Assembly: GCA_947624055.1 (NCBI GenBank)
Contig: CANQIW010000004.1
Location: 1 to 32,620, forward strand
Reading direction: 5' to 3'
Length of the DNA stretch: 32,620 bases
Source of the DNA: an uncultured Lachnospiraceae bacterium
Lineage (GTDB): Bacteria > Bacillota > Clostridia > Lachnospirales > Lachnospiraceae
The position numbers were made by a program, and so were the translations under genes. The first letter of the stretch is position 1. Every line of letters begins with the position of its first letter. Positions 23,702 to 31,892 of this stretch are shown piece after piece. A model generated the notes under the pieces. That model worked only from the letters and a program-made list of their open reading frames with translations, did not search any database and was not told the DNA's origin.

Positions 23702-24622
23702 ATGATTAAGTATCTTGTCATGGATGTTGATGGAAGTCTTACAGACGGTAAGATCTACATGGGTTCTCGCGGAGAAGTAATGAAGGCTTTTTCAATCAAG
23801 GATGGATATGCGATCAGGAATGTTCTTAAGGCATATGGAATTGTTCCCATAGTCATTACCGCGAGGATTAGCTCAATTGTTCAAAATCGTTGTGATGAAC
23901 TTGGCATTAATCATGTGTATCAAGGAAAGATGGATAAGCTGAATACGTTAATGGGGATTGTCGGAGAGGCAGAATTGGGTCGGTGCGCGTACTTTGGAGA
24001 TGATATTATAGATATCAAGTGCATGCTGCCAATTAAAGAGGCTGGCGGGGTGATTGGCTGTCCATCCGATGCCGTACAGGAAGTGAAGGCAGTCGCTGAT
24101 TATATTTGTCTCAGCAAGGCCGGAAATGGAGCTTTGCGAGAATTTGCCGAATGGATTGTAAAACCAAAGGTTGATCCTGATGGGCTAAAGAGCAGGTTAG
24201 ACCATGCAGTCAGTTATCTGAAAAACATAACTGTTTCGGAAACTGATGCTGGCGCGAAAGTTATCGTTGACAAAAATTTCTATTACACTATTCAAAGCTA
24301 TAGTACGAAGCCTGAGAATGAAGCAATACTGGAATCACATAGGAAATATGTCGATATTCAGATAATGGTCAGCGGGGAAGAACAGATGGATTTGGCAGAT
24401 ATATCCCGCTTGACAATAAAGGAGAACTATAACCCAGAAAATGATGTGATTGTCTGGAATATTCCAAAGAGGATGGCTAGAATAACGCTTACAGCCGGTG
24501 ACAGTGTTATTTTATACCCCGAAAATGCCCATCGGGGAGCTATTATGAACAGAAACAAGAGTCATAAAGTTTTGAAAATTGTTGGGAAGGTAAGAAGTGC
24601 TGAAATAGTAAGCTATGAATAA
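23702..24622 (+). CDS. KdsC-like HAD phosphatase fused to a YhcH/YjgK/YiaL domain
   Basis: 306 aa, last gene of the block. Residues 1-160 are a compact cap-less HAD phosphatase: MDVDGSLTDG (7-16) with the nucleophile Asp, VITARISSIVQNR, and YFGDDIIDIKCM, as in KdsC and nonulosonate-9-phosphatases. Residues about 180-300 match the YhcH/YiaL cupin-like family: ESHRKYVDIQIMVSGEE and SVILYPENAHRGAIM, with the His and Glu/Asp residues expected for its metal site. YhcH proteins are associated with sialic-acid or sugar-acid metabolism. Joining a phosphatase to this domain suggests a single protein that dephosphorylates the acid sugar and then binds or isomerises a sugar. The fusion order and continuity are clear; the function of the second domain is not proven in general. 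Confidence 0.88.
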   Translation: MIKYLVMDVDGSLTDGKIYMGSRGEVMKAFSIKDGYAIRNVLKAYGIVPIVITARISSIVQNRCDELGINHVYQGKMDKLNTLMGIVGEAELGRCAYFGDDIIDIKCMLPIKEAGGVIGCPSDAVQEVKAVADYICLSKAGNGALREFAEWIVKPKVDPDGLKSRLDHAVSYLKNITVSETDAGAKVIVDKNFYYTIQSYSTKPENEAILESHRKYVDIQIMVSGEEQMDLADISRLTIKENYNPENDVIVWNIPKRMARITLTAGDSVILYPENAHRGAIMNRNKSHKVLKIVGKVRSAEIVSYE

Positions 24623-25027
24623 TTTATTGATTTTACAGCTTTAAGATTCTGTGAGATGACGTTCCCCACTATAGGTATAATGGATGAATTGTACTGACAT
24701 TACAACGATAACAGCGGAAGCAATTGTCTGCTTGATTTGTCAATTTTTCTCACTGCGTTACACAGAAATCGAAAGAAACAGCGGATTACGCTCTGTTTTT
24801 CTTGAAGCATATTTTGAAGATGCCTGGCGGGAAGATCGAGAAACAGAGAAAAATTGCGTGTAAGATAATACAATCCGTTGAAAGCTGGGCTCTGGAGTGT
24901 TGAGGAGTAGTATTGACTAAATTCTATCAAAACAAAACGAGGGGCAGCGACACTGAAAAATGTGTGCTGCCACATCAGTATTGTTCCGGTAATTAAGCTG
25001 AAATGAGCGTTTTATGAATATAAGAGT
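24623..25027. other. Gene-free stretch after the polysaccharide block
   Basis: 405 bp between the fusion gene and the Rpn-like gene. I find no start codon with ribosome site leading to a convincing protein on either strand, no clear hairpin plus T-run, and no repeat. A 91-codon open frame on the minus strand (24700-24975) has unusual composition and no recognisable family. It may be the remnant of a mobile or capsule gene, but I cannot show it. Confidence 0.4.
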
Positions 25028-25948
25028 TTATTTTGAGGCTTCGAGCTCCGCAATGCGGGTTTTCAGTTTTTTATTCTCGTCAGTCAGAGCTGTATTCTCG
25101 TTAGTCAAGGTAGCATTTTCTTTGGTCAGGGCAATATTTGTTTCTTCAAGTTCCTCAAGCTTGAATATGATATCGTCATGTGGCAGTTCCATAGCGCCGG
25201 GTAGCATAACTCCCATGGATTGGTCGCCTCCTCTTTTCTGGTAATGTAGCAGTATCTGCTCATACAGGCCGTTTGCGAGTTCGATCAGTTTGGCCGCGTC
25301 GGTATAAGTGATATTGCCAGCGGTATAGTTGGTTTTTATGCTGTCTATTATATCACATGTGACAACCTCTTTCAACTGCTGAAATTCGATCTGGGAGGGA
25401 TGCCTGACCAATCCGTCTGCGTCATAGAGGATTGCGCGCAGCCGCAGTATCTGGAAGGGGATCAGGACGATCAGCTTTTTCTGCTCAAGTTCGGCGAGAC
25501 TGTGTCTGGGATAGATAAAATTGTGCACATGGTAGTCGAAGGTTCCCTGTCTGGAAAAGTTGATATGCAGGGTGCTCTCCGGCGGGATATCGGGACTGTC
25601 CACGAGATAGATGACGATGGGCTCTGGAAAATCTAACTGGAGGCTGTCGTCCTGGCGGCTCTCGAGGGCGTGATAGAAACCGTACTCGAAGACGCGCAAT
25701 ACGATGGTGCTGTCGAGATAGATCTGCGCTTCCAGATGGTAATGGTGTTCACCATTGATGACCAGGAAAACATCCGCGAAGTGGTGCTTCAGCGCCGCGT
25801 TGGTAGACTCACGGTTCGTATAGACGATGGTACTGTCCGAAGGATAATTGGTGCCGAAGAGGCCGTTGATGAGGCTTAGAATGGCGGAATTGGAAAGTGA
25901 GAAGATCCGCTTGAAGCTGCGGTCAAAAATGTCTTTGATTTCCTGCAT
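25028..25948 (-). CDS. Rpn-family (PD-(D/E)XK) recombination-promoting nuclease/transposase-like protein with coiled-coil tail
   Basis: 306 aa on the minus strand, start ATG at 25948 preceded by AAGGAG. The first 60 residues (DIFDRSFKRIFSLSNSAILSLING) and the core ADVFLVINGEHHYHLEAQIYLD carry the D-x(n)-E-x-Q form of the PD-(D/E)XK nuclease site used by the Rpn/PDDEXK_2 family. A conserved QLDFPEPIVIYL segment follows. The last 45 residues are a regular heptad series (LTKENATLTNENTALTDENKKL), a coiled coil for multimerisation. Rpn proteins of E. coli promote RecA-independent recombination and cut DNA; in Clostridia they occur in many copies and are often annotated as transposases. No terminal repeats bound this gene, so I do not call it an insertion sequence. 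Confidence 0.85.
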   Translation of the reverse strand: MQEIKDIFDRSFKRIFSLSNSAILSLINGLFGTNYPSDSTIVYTNRESTNAALKHHFADVFLVINGEHHYHLEAQIYLDSTIVLRVFEYGFYHALESRQDDSLQLDFPEPIVIYLVDSPDIPPESTLHINFSRQGTFDYHVHNFIYPRHSLAELEQKKLIVLIPFQILRLRAILYDADGLVRHPSQIEFQQLKEVVTCDIIDSIKTNYTAGNITYTDAAKLIELANGLYEQILLHYQKRGGDQSMGVMLPGAMELPHDDIIFKLEELEETNIALTKENATLTNENTALTDENKKLKTRIAELEASK

Positions 25949-26064
25949 AGAGGCACTCCTTACATAGATTATTTTGCTGAAAAGACTGCTGCTTTTGGCA
26001 GGTTATCATTTGTAAGGGTGAAATGGCAGAGACGCCGAGAATACCAGGTAAGTGTGATAATGAG

Positions 26065-26093
26065 AGAATAACACAGAATAAGTTGCCTGTCAA
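26065..26093 (-). promoter_or_regulatory. Promoter of the Rpn-like gene
   Basis: On the minus strand TTGACA (plus-strand 26088-26093) and TATTCT (26065-26070) are separated by exactly 17 bp. The start codon is 116 nt downstream, leaving a leader of about 110 nt. Confidence 0.7.
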
Positions 26094-26122
26094 CAATAAA
26101 ATGAGAATAGTGCAAAATATTA

Positions 26123-26142
26123 TGTGTGAATTTGAGCACACA
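26123..26142. promoter_or_regulatory. Possible operator: inverted repeat in the divergent region
   Basis: TGTGTG (26123-26128) and CACACA (26137-26142) form a dyad with an 8-nt centre. It lies between the divergent promoters of the Rpn-like and AAA-ATPase genes, 30 bp upstream of the former's -35 box. A regulator site is possible but the arms are short. Confidence 0.3.
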
Positions 26143-26251
26143 AATTACGCTTTACACGAAAAAGCTAGTTTCGCGTCGCTGGCCACGGAGTGAGCAGTAA
26201 CAAACTCCCAACAATGGGTCGGAAATACCGGAAGCGCCGACAGCTTTCCGC

Positions 26252-26280
26252 TTGATAAATCCTCCCGGAGATGCTATAGT
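26252..26280 (+). promoter_or_regulatory. Promoter of the AAA-ATPase/PD-(D/E)XK gene
   Basis: TTGATA (26252-26257) and TATAGT (26275-26280) are 17 bp apart, with TGC before the -10 giving an extended -10. This shows that the open frame beginning at TTG 26252 is not the real start; the transcript begins near 26287 and the ATG at 26330 is used. Confidence 0.75.
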
Positions 26281-26329
26281 GAAGCAGACAGATTGTGCGC
26301 CGAAGCATGCATCAGGAGGCGAAAATGGA

Positions 26330-28009
26330 ATGAGTGAAATGAAGAAAAAGCTGCCAGTGGGCATTGATAATTTTGAAAAACTGCGTACGCAGGATTTTTA
26401 TTATGTCGATAAAACAGGGCTGGTTGCCGATCTCATGAACAACTGGGGAGAAGTGAACCTGTTCACCCGCCCGCGGCGGTTCGGGAAGACGCTGAATATG
26501 AGCATGCTGAAATCTTTCTTTGAGATCGGCGGGGATAAGAGTTTATTCGACGGGTTGGCTGTAAGCCAGGACACGGCGCTGTGCGGGAAACATATGGGTA
26601 AATATCCGGTGGTGTTCCTTTCGCTCAAGGGCGTGGACGGACTGACGTTTGAGGATGCGTATAAAATGCTGGCCGAAATCATTCGACAGGAGGCGTTTCG
26701 TCTGCAATTTCTGGCGGACAGCGACGTATTGACGGACGATGAGAAGCAGCCTTTGCGGAATCTTATGGGGCGCAGGGAAGATTCCTCTGGTATCAGGAAC
26801 AGTCTGAAAATGTTCTCCTCTCTTCTTGAGAAGCACTACGGCCGGAAGACTATCATTCTGATTGACGAGTATGATGTGCCGCTGGACAAGGCGTACCAGC
26901 ATGGGTATTACGACCAGATGATCGATCTGATCCGGGCGATGTTCGGCGCGGCGCTAAAGACCAACGACAGCCTGTTCTTCGCAGTGCTGACGGGGTGTCT
27001 GCGCGTGTCCAAAGAGAGTATTTTCACGGGGCTCAACAACCTGAAGGTACATTCCATCTCGGACGTAAAGTACGATGAGTATTTTGGCTTCACGGATCGG
27101 GAGGTCGGCGGCATGCTGGCGTACTATGGACTGGAGAAATTCCGGGAAGAAGCGCGGGAATGGTATGACGGATACCGCTTCGGCGGGCAGGACGTGTACT
27201 GCCCATGGGATGTGATTAACTACTGTGATGATTTGCGGGGCGATCCGGAGGCTGAGCCGAAATCTTACTGGCTGTATACCAGCGGCAACGATATGGTGCG
27301 CAGGCTTATTGAAAAGACGCCTGATGGTACGACACAGATGGAAGTGGAAGAGCTGATCGCAGGAAATACGGTTACCAAACAGTTGAACGAGCAGCTCACT
27401 CATAATGAGATTGGGGACAACGTTGACAATATCTGGAGTCTCCTGTACATGACGGGCTACCTGACAGTTACGCGGAGACCGTCCGGCGGCAGATATACGC
27501 TGCGCATACCGAACCGTGAGGTCCGGCAGATTTTTATGCGGCAGGTGCTGGCCTGGTTCCGCAATAAGGCGGAAGCGGAGACCGGTAAACTTGCTGAGTT
27601 GTATGCGGCTTTTGAAAAGGGTGATACGGAAACGATAACAGATTATCTGAACGAACAGCTGCTGGACACTGTCAGCTTCTACGACGCGCGGGAATCCTTT
27701 TATCATGGGTTCCTTCTGGCGCTGCTGAATACCTGTGCAGGATGGCGCGTTTCATCGAATCTGGAAACCGGCAGGGGCCGGAGCGATATTATCGTAGAAA
27801 GCAAGGATCGAAGGATTGGCTTTGTTGTGGAAGTGAAAGACGTCAGGGACGAGAGAAAACTTAACGGCGCCTGTGAAACAGCCGTAAAGCAGATTGAGGA
27901 GAAAGATTATACGGCAATCCTGCGGCGCTATCGCGTGGAGGAAATCTGGATATACGGCATCGCGTTCTGGGAAAAGGAATGCAGAGTCGTGGCAAAACGG
28001 GAGGCGTAA
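26330..28009 (+). CDS. AAA-ATPase-like protein with C-terminal PD-(D/E)XK nuclease domain
   Basis: 559 aa from ATG 26330; AGGAGG (26314-26319) is 10 nt upstream. The opening PVGIDNFEKLRTQDFYYVDKT and FTRPRRFGKTLNMSML (Walker A variant RRFGKT at residues 49-54) define the AAA-ATPase-like family PF09820. TIILIDEYDVPLDKA is its Walker B, and FAVLTGCLRVSKESIFTGLNN is conserved. The C-terminus DIIVESKDRRIGFVVEVK is a PD-(D/E)XK nuclease motif (PDDEXK_9). The family is expanded in Bacteroidetes and Lachnospiraceae genomes. It has been linked to mobile or defence-like functions by domain content, but no member's role is firmly known to me. The gene is transcribed from its own extended -10 promoter and is divergent from another PD-(D/E)XK gene. 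Confidence 0.92.
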   Translation: MSEMKKKLPVGIDNFEKLRTQDFYYVDKTGLVADLMNNWGEVNLFTRPRRFGKTLNMSMLKSFFEIGGDKSLFDGLAVSQDTALCGKHMGKYPVVFLSLKGVDGLTFEDAYKMLAEIIRQEAFRLQFLADSDVLTDDEKQPLRNLMGRREDSSGIRNSLKMFSSLLEKHYGRKTIILIDEYDVPLDKAYQHGYYDQMIDLIRAMFGAALKTNDSLFFAVLTGCLRVSKESIFTGLNNLKVHSISDVKYDEYFGFTDREVGGMLAYYGLEKFREEAREWYDGYRFGGQDVYCPWDVINYCDDLRGDPEAEPKSYWLYTSGNDMVRRLIEKTPDGTTQMEVEELIAGNTVTKQLNEQLTHNEIGDNVDNIWSLLYMTGYLTVTRRPSGGRYTLRIPNREVRQIFMRQVLAWFRNKAEAETGKLAELYAAFEKGDTETITDYLNEQLLDTVSFYDARESFYHGFLLALLNTCAGWRVSSNLETGRGRSDIIVESKDRRIGFVVEVKDVRDERKLNGACETAVKQIEEKDYTAILRRYRVEEIWIYGIAFWEKECRVVAKREA

Positions 28010-28017
28010 GGCAGAGC

Positions 28018-28773
28018 ATGAGGCGGCAGGTGAGCCTGGAGGAGATCTCCGATGGGAGGCTGTACGGAAAAAACGATATGGTGCGCGCATGCACGGACGA
28101 CTGCAAGGGCTGTTCCGCGTGCTGCAGCGGGATGGGAAATTCCGTGATTCTTGACCCGCTCGACATCTGCCGGCTGACGGCTGGCCTCGGGCTCACCTTT
28201 GAGGAGCTGATGGCGGACAAGATTGAGCTGAACGTGGTGGACGGAATGATCCTGCCGAACCTGAAGATGAGCGAGGGAAGCGAGACCTGCGCCTTCCTGA
28301 ATGAGGAGGGTCGGTGCAGTATCCACGCGCAGCGTCCGGGGATCTGCAGGCTGTTTCCTCTGGGGCGGTATTATATACCGGAAGAAACGGCTGAGCCGGC
28401 GACGGATGGCGATTCCCGGGCGGAAGAGTCGGACGACTGTGCGTCTAAGACAGCTGCGCAGCGCCCGCAGAGGCGCGGTTTCCGTTATTTTTTGCAGGTG
28501 CATGAGTGCCCGATGCCGAACAGGACGAAGGTGAAGGTCGGCAAATGGATCGACACACCACAGCTGGATCGCTATGAGCGCTTTGTGAACGACTGGCACT
28601 ATTTTCTGGAGGATGTGCAGCGGCAGCTTGAGTTGGCCGCCGATGAGAAAGCGAAGAAGGTCAATCTGCTCCTGCTGAAGTTGTTTTTTGTCCGCCCGTA
28701 TGAGAAGGGAGATTTCTACGGGCAGTTTGAGGAGCGCCTTGCCGCCGCGCGGGAGGCGCTGGGACTTTGCTGA
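28018..28773 (+). CDS. YkgJ-type cysteine-cluster protein
   Basis: 251 aa from ATG 28018, starting 8 nt after the preceding stop (a GTG/ATG further up would overlap that gene). CTDDCKGCSACC (about 25-36) gives the C-x2-C-x2-CC pattern; CAFLNEEGRCSIHAQRPGICRLFPLG and HECPMP supply the remaining Cys residues of the zinc/iron-chelating YkgJ family (PF03692). A charged insertion of about 30 residues (ETAEPATDGDSRAEESDD region) separates the two halves and is not typical of the family. The biochemical role is unknown; binding of a metal or an Fe-S cluster is expected. It is probably cotranscribed with the AAA-ATPase gene by spacing, though a functional link is not evident. Confidence 0.88.
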   Translation: MRRQVSLEEISDGRLYGKNDMVRACTDDCKGCSACCSGMGNSVILDPLDICRLTAGLGLTFEELMADKIELNVVDGMILPNLKMSEGSETCAFLNEEGRCSIHAQRPGICRLFPLGRYYIPEETAEPATDGDSRAEESDDCASKTAAQRPQRRGFRYFLQVHECPMPNRTKVKVGKWIDTPQLDRYERFVNDWHYFLEDVQRQLELAADEKAKKVNLLLLKLFFVRPYEKGDFYGQFEERLAAAREALGLC

Positions 28774-28814
28774 CGAATTTGTAACAAAAAGTAAAGAATC
28801 ATGGGCCTGGACAA

Positions 28815-28845
28815 TTGCATGGAATCCCGGGAATTCTCATATAGT
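28815..28845 (+). promoter_or_regulatory. Weak promoter candidate before the NodB-domain gene
   Basis: TTGCAT (28815-28820) and TATAGT (28840-28845) are 19 bp apart, longer than optimal. The start codon is 32 bp downstream. A sporulation sigma factor could be used instead; I cannot decide by eye. Confidence 0.35.
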
Positions 28846-28876
28846 TTAAGTAAGAATATCTGGGGGCGGATCAGAC

Positions 28877-29614
28877 ATGATGGAGAAGGAGATCAGTTTT
28901 GCCTGGTATCGTTTGAGGGGACTCGGGCTTTTGTGCCTGTGCTCCCTTGTATTTTTTTTCGGCGCATACCTGGCAAATCAGAGAAGCATGGCGGTGAACG
29001 GGGGCATTAGCGCGCAGACGATGCCGATCAGCTGCGTACAGGGGAAAGAGGGCGCGCTTGCGCTGAGTTTTGATGTGACAGGAGGAAGCGGCAGCATCGG
29101 GACGATCCTGAACATTCTCGGGAAGTATGAGGCGAAAGCTACCTTTTTCGTGACGGCGGACTGGGTGGATGAGTATCCGGAGGAGACGAAGCGGATCGTG
29201 GAAGAGGGTCATGAGATCGGGAGCCGGGGAGTCGACCGCGAGAGCATGACCGGGAAATCCTCCGGGGAAGTCCGGAAGATACTGGAAGAGGCGAGCGGCA
29301 AGGTACAGGAGCTGACCGGCGTCCGAATGAAGCTTTTCCGGGCGCCGTACGGAGAGTATGACAGTGTGCTGGTCGGGATCGCCGCCTCGGAGGGTTTCCT
29401 GCCCGTGCGGTGGAGTGTAGATTCGGAGGACTGGAAGGACTATGGGATCGAATCGATCATCCGCAAGGTGACAAAGGATGGACAGCTCGGCGCCGGGGCG
29501 ATCATCCGCATGCACAGCGGCGCGAGGAACACTGCGCAGGCGCTGGAGGCCATTATTGAGAACCTTCTGCAGCAGGGCTTCGCGCTGACGTCGGTTTCGG
29601 GACTTCTGCAGTGA
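28877..29614 (+). CDS. Membrane-anchored polysaccharide deacetylase-like (NodB) protein with lost metal ligands
   Basis: 245 aa. One transmembrane segment (about residues 15-33) follows a short basic tail, so the domain faces outward. The NodB fold is recognisable: LALSFDVTGGSGSIGTILNIL (Asp66 for motif 1), EAKATFFVTADWV, GHEIGSRGVDRESM, LFRAPYGEYD and IIRMHSG. This resembles the PdaB-like sporulation branch, which typically reads SFDVSWG in motif 1. The two metal-binding His of motif 2 (H-x3-H, normally HSxxHP) are Arg117 and Arg121 here. Zinc- or cobalt-dependent deacetylation is therefore unlikely, and a binding or regulatory role on peptidoglycan is a better guess. The gene converges with the DUF5722 gene 62 bp away. 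Confidence 0.85.
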   Translation: MMEKEISFAWYRLRGLGLLCLCSLVFFFGAYLANQRSMAVNGGISAQTMPISCVQGKEGALALSFDVTGGSGSIGTILNILGKYEAKATFFVTADWVDEYPEETKRIVEEGHEIGSRGVDRESMTGKSSGEVRKILEEASGKVQELTGVRMKLFRAPYGEYDSVLVGIAASEGFLPVRWSVDSEDWKDYGIESIIRKVTKDGQLGAGAIIRMHSGARNTAQALEAIIENLLQQGFALTSVSGLLQ

Positions 29615-29676
29615 GACGCCCGCGCGGGAATGCCTGCGCGGAAGTGCCTGTATCCGGCCGCGGATGAGCGCCCGCG

Positions 29677-31809
29677 CTACATTCCCTGTACCGGCGCGCT
29701 CATTGTGACCGATGCGTTGTCGGTCCATTTGCCGCTTACCGGGGACACCAGCACCTGAATCTTCTGCACGGATTTTCTGCCGCCCCAGTTCGCGAGCGAC
29801 GCGCTGAGACTGACGGGAGTGTTGCAGGGGATCTCCCGGCTGCATTCCAGGATCTTTTTTCCGTTGAAGAGGCGTACCGTGATCAGGGCTTTTCCTGCGG
29901 TGGCTCCGCGCACGTTCAGCGTTGTGCAGAAGCAGGGCGCGGAGGCGAAATTCAGCTTCGGACTGAAGGTCTGGGTAAATCCCCAGAGGCTGTTGCGGTT
30001 TCGGCTGTTGTTGTGGTACGCGGTGAATGTGCCGTCCTTCGCGCTGCCCGAAGAGACCGCCCCATAGATCTTCCAGTCCGGAGCGATCGCGGAAAGCTTT
30101 GTGTAGCCGGCCACCTGATTCAGGTCGGAGGTGGCGTAGATTGTCTTGCGGTACAGTTTCTTTTTGTAGCTCTTGACCAGATTTTTCCATGTTTTGGCGC
30201 CGATGACAGAGAGCGCGTCCGCGGTCACCTCCGGGGCTTTGTTGGAGTCCATGTATTTGAACACGGTCCAGGAAGCTTTCTTTGTGTCGGCCCATTCCGG
30301 AAGGCTGCTTGTGGAGTCAGTGGTCCAGAGCCCCAGATCGAGTCCCTGGTCGATCTCGACCTGATGATCTACATGACGGTTCATGATAAAGGAATCGATC
30401 ATGTCGTCCGCCTCGGTCAAATAGTAGCTGTAGGCGATAGCCGCGGCCTGCTCTCTCTGTGCGTCCGTGCTGCCGCTGTAGGAATGGCGCACCGAGGTGT
30501 AGCCCTGCTCGGAGAGAATAACGCGTGTATTCGACCCGTAATTCTTCCGGATATAGGAGGTCAGGATTCCGATGTTGTTCATGCTGATGACAGGGGAGCT
30601 CAGCGACTGTATCGCCTGATCGTTTATATCTGCCCAGAATTTCGGCTCTGTCAGCGGGGAACCGTACGGATGAAAGGCGAGATTCCAGCTGATGTTGCCC
30701 TGATTCTTAAGGATAGAGGCGAACTTCTCCAGCATCTCCCGGGAGGTGAAACTGCCGCTCACACGGGTGTTCCAGAGATGGTCGAGGGAGATGTACACGC
30801 GCGCGTTCGCGTAGATGCTTGTCATGGTATTGTACGTCATGCGGAACGCGTTGGCGTAGATCTTTGCGTACTGTGTGAGCGTTTTCTGTCCGGCATAGTT
30901 GTAGACCTGGTAGTTGTTCACTTCGTTGCCGACGATCCAGTTGACGATGCGCCCGTGCTCGGCGGACGCGGATCCGTAGCGGGAGCCCAGAAACGCGAGC
31001 GCTGCCTGAAGCTGTTCGCGCGCGGCGGCGTTGGAGGTATTCCAGGCATAGAAGGAATGCCCGGCTGCGCGGCCGGACGGATAGATCAGTGACTTGAGGT
31101 CGTCGCGCCAGCCCAGCAGCAGGATCGCGCTTACGATGACATTGTTCTCCGCCAGTGCAGTGAGCTGAGCGTCGTAGCTGTTGACGAGTCCCCTGCGGAA
31201 CCAGTATGTCTTCCCGTGGTACTGGTAGGGGATCGAAAAGGTATCGTTCTTCTCCGCCGCGGTCGGAAGCAGGTCGGAGAGGACGATATTCATGGCGGAA
31301 TGCTGTACGTTCAGGTCGATCGCGTCCTCCAGCATGTTCGCGCTTACCTGCAGACCCTTCTTGGATGTCGCCGTGGGGAAGGCATAGCTGTACTGCGCGG
31401 CCCTCTGGGGATTGGAAATATAACTTACGTTGCTGATGGCCTTGTATGAGCCGTCGGAAGCTTTTGAGGCGATCACGAATTTGGAATACAGCAGAGTAGA
31501 TTCCTCAGCGTTTTTCAGCTTCACGGAGAAGGTCATCTTCTTTGCCGTCGTCGCGGACGCGAGGGGCATGGAATTTTTCTTGATGCCGGACTGGGAAAAG
31601 GTGAGCGCGAAAAGATAGCATTTTCCGCCGCTGATCTTTTTCGTATTTGAGACTGTGGCCGTGACCTTGACCTTCTTTGCGGATGAAAGCTGACATGACG
31701 CGATCCGGACCGGCTTCGTGGCGGCCGACGCGGTCATTGCCGACGAAGGGGCAGCCGACAGAACAAAAAACAGTATAAAATATAAGAACCCTTTCTTTAC
31801 AAAACGCAT
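29677..31809 (-). CDS. Secreted DUF5722-type putative glycoside hydrolase
   Basis: 710 aa on the minus strand, start ATG 31809 with GGGGAGGAG upstream. A signal peptide is obvious (MRFVKKGFLYFILFFVLSAAPSSA, cleavage about residue 24-30). A beta-rich N-terminal module to about 130 is followed by a TIM-barrel-like region. It contains RIVNWIVGNEVNNYQVYNYAG and NTRVILSEQGYTSVR, whose Glu residues lie at the positions expected for acid/base and nucleophile of clan-A-like glycosidases. The C-terminal 120 residues form a beta-sandwich-like carbohydrate-binding type module. The overall plan matches the DUF5722 family of secreted proteins in Lachnospiraceae; the substrate is unknown. No LPxTG anchor or SLH repeat is present, so it is probably released. 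Confidence 0.8.
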   Translation of the reverse strand: MRFVKKGFLYFILFFVLSAAPSSAMTASAATKPVRIASCQLSSAKKVKVTATVSNTKKISGGKCYLFALTFSQSGIKKNSMPLASATTAKKMTFSVKLKNAEESTLLYSKFVIASKASDGSYKAISNVSYISNPQRAAQYSYAFPTATSKKGLQVSANMLEDAIDLNVQHSAMNIVLSDLLPTAAEKNDTFSIPYQYHGKTYWFRRGLVNSYDAQLTALAENNVIVSAILLLGWRDDLKSLIYPSGRAAGHSFYAWNTSNAAAREQLQAALAFLGSRYGSASAEHGRIVNWIVGNEVNNYQVYNYAGQKTLTQYAKIYANAFRMTYNTMTSIYANARVYISLDHLWNTRVSGSFTSREMLEKFASILKNQGNISWNLAFHPYGSPLTEPKFWADINDQAIQSLSSPVISMNNIGILTSYIRKNYGSNTRVILSEQGYTSVRHSYSGSTDAQREQAAAIAYSYYLTEADDMIDSFIMNRHVDHQVEIDQGLDLGLWTTDSTSSLPEWADTKKASWTVFKYMDSNKAPEVTADALSVIGAKTWKNLVKSYKKKLYRKTIYATSDLNQVAGYTKLSAIAPDWKIYGAVSSGSAKDGTFTAYHNNSRNRNSLWGFTQTFSPKLNFASAPCFCTTLNVRGATAGKALITVRLFNGKKILECSREIPCNTPVSLSASLANWGGRKSVQKIQVLVSPVSGKWTDNASVTMSAPVQGM

Positions 31810-31854
31810 AAAATCTCCTCCCCTGTGTAAATCCCGGACAAAAACTACGGTTCC

Positions 31855-31883
31855 ATTCTAACACGTAATTTGTATTATGTAAA
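31855..31883 (-). promoter_or_regulatory. Promoter of the DUF5722 gene
   Basis: On the minus strand TTTACA (plus 31878-31883) and TAGAAT (31855-31860) are separated by 17 bp, 46 bp upstream of the ATG at 31809. Confidence 0.6.
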
Positions 31884-31892
31884 CGCATATGC

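Noticed and set aside
24700-24975. Minus-strand 91-codon open frame as a gene or transposase fragment
   Set aside because: No ribosome site, no recognisable motif and odd composition; not enough to call.
25028-25948. Insertion sequence around the Rpn-like gene
   Set aside because: No terminal inverted repeats or target duplications seen; the gene has an ordinary promoter and is likely resident.
26252-26329. N-terminal extension of the AAA-ATPase protein from TTG 26252
   Set aside because: The TTG is the -35 box of a well-formed promoter, and AGGAGG plus ATG 26330 gives a normal start.
28871-30295. 474-codon minus-strand open frame overlapping the NodB gene and the DUF5722 gene
   Set aside because: Low-complexity, Arg/Gln/His-rich translation typical of a GC-rich shadow frame; both overlapping genes have real motifs.
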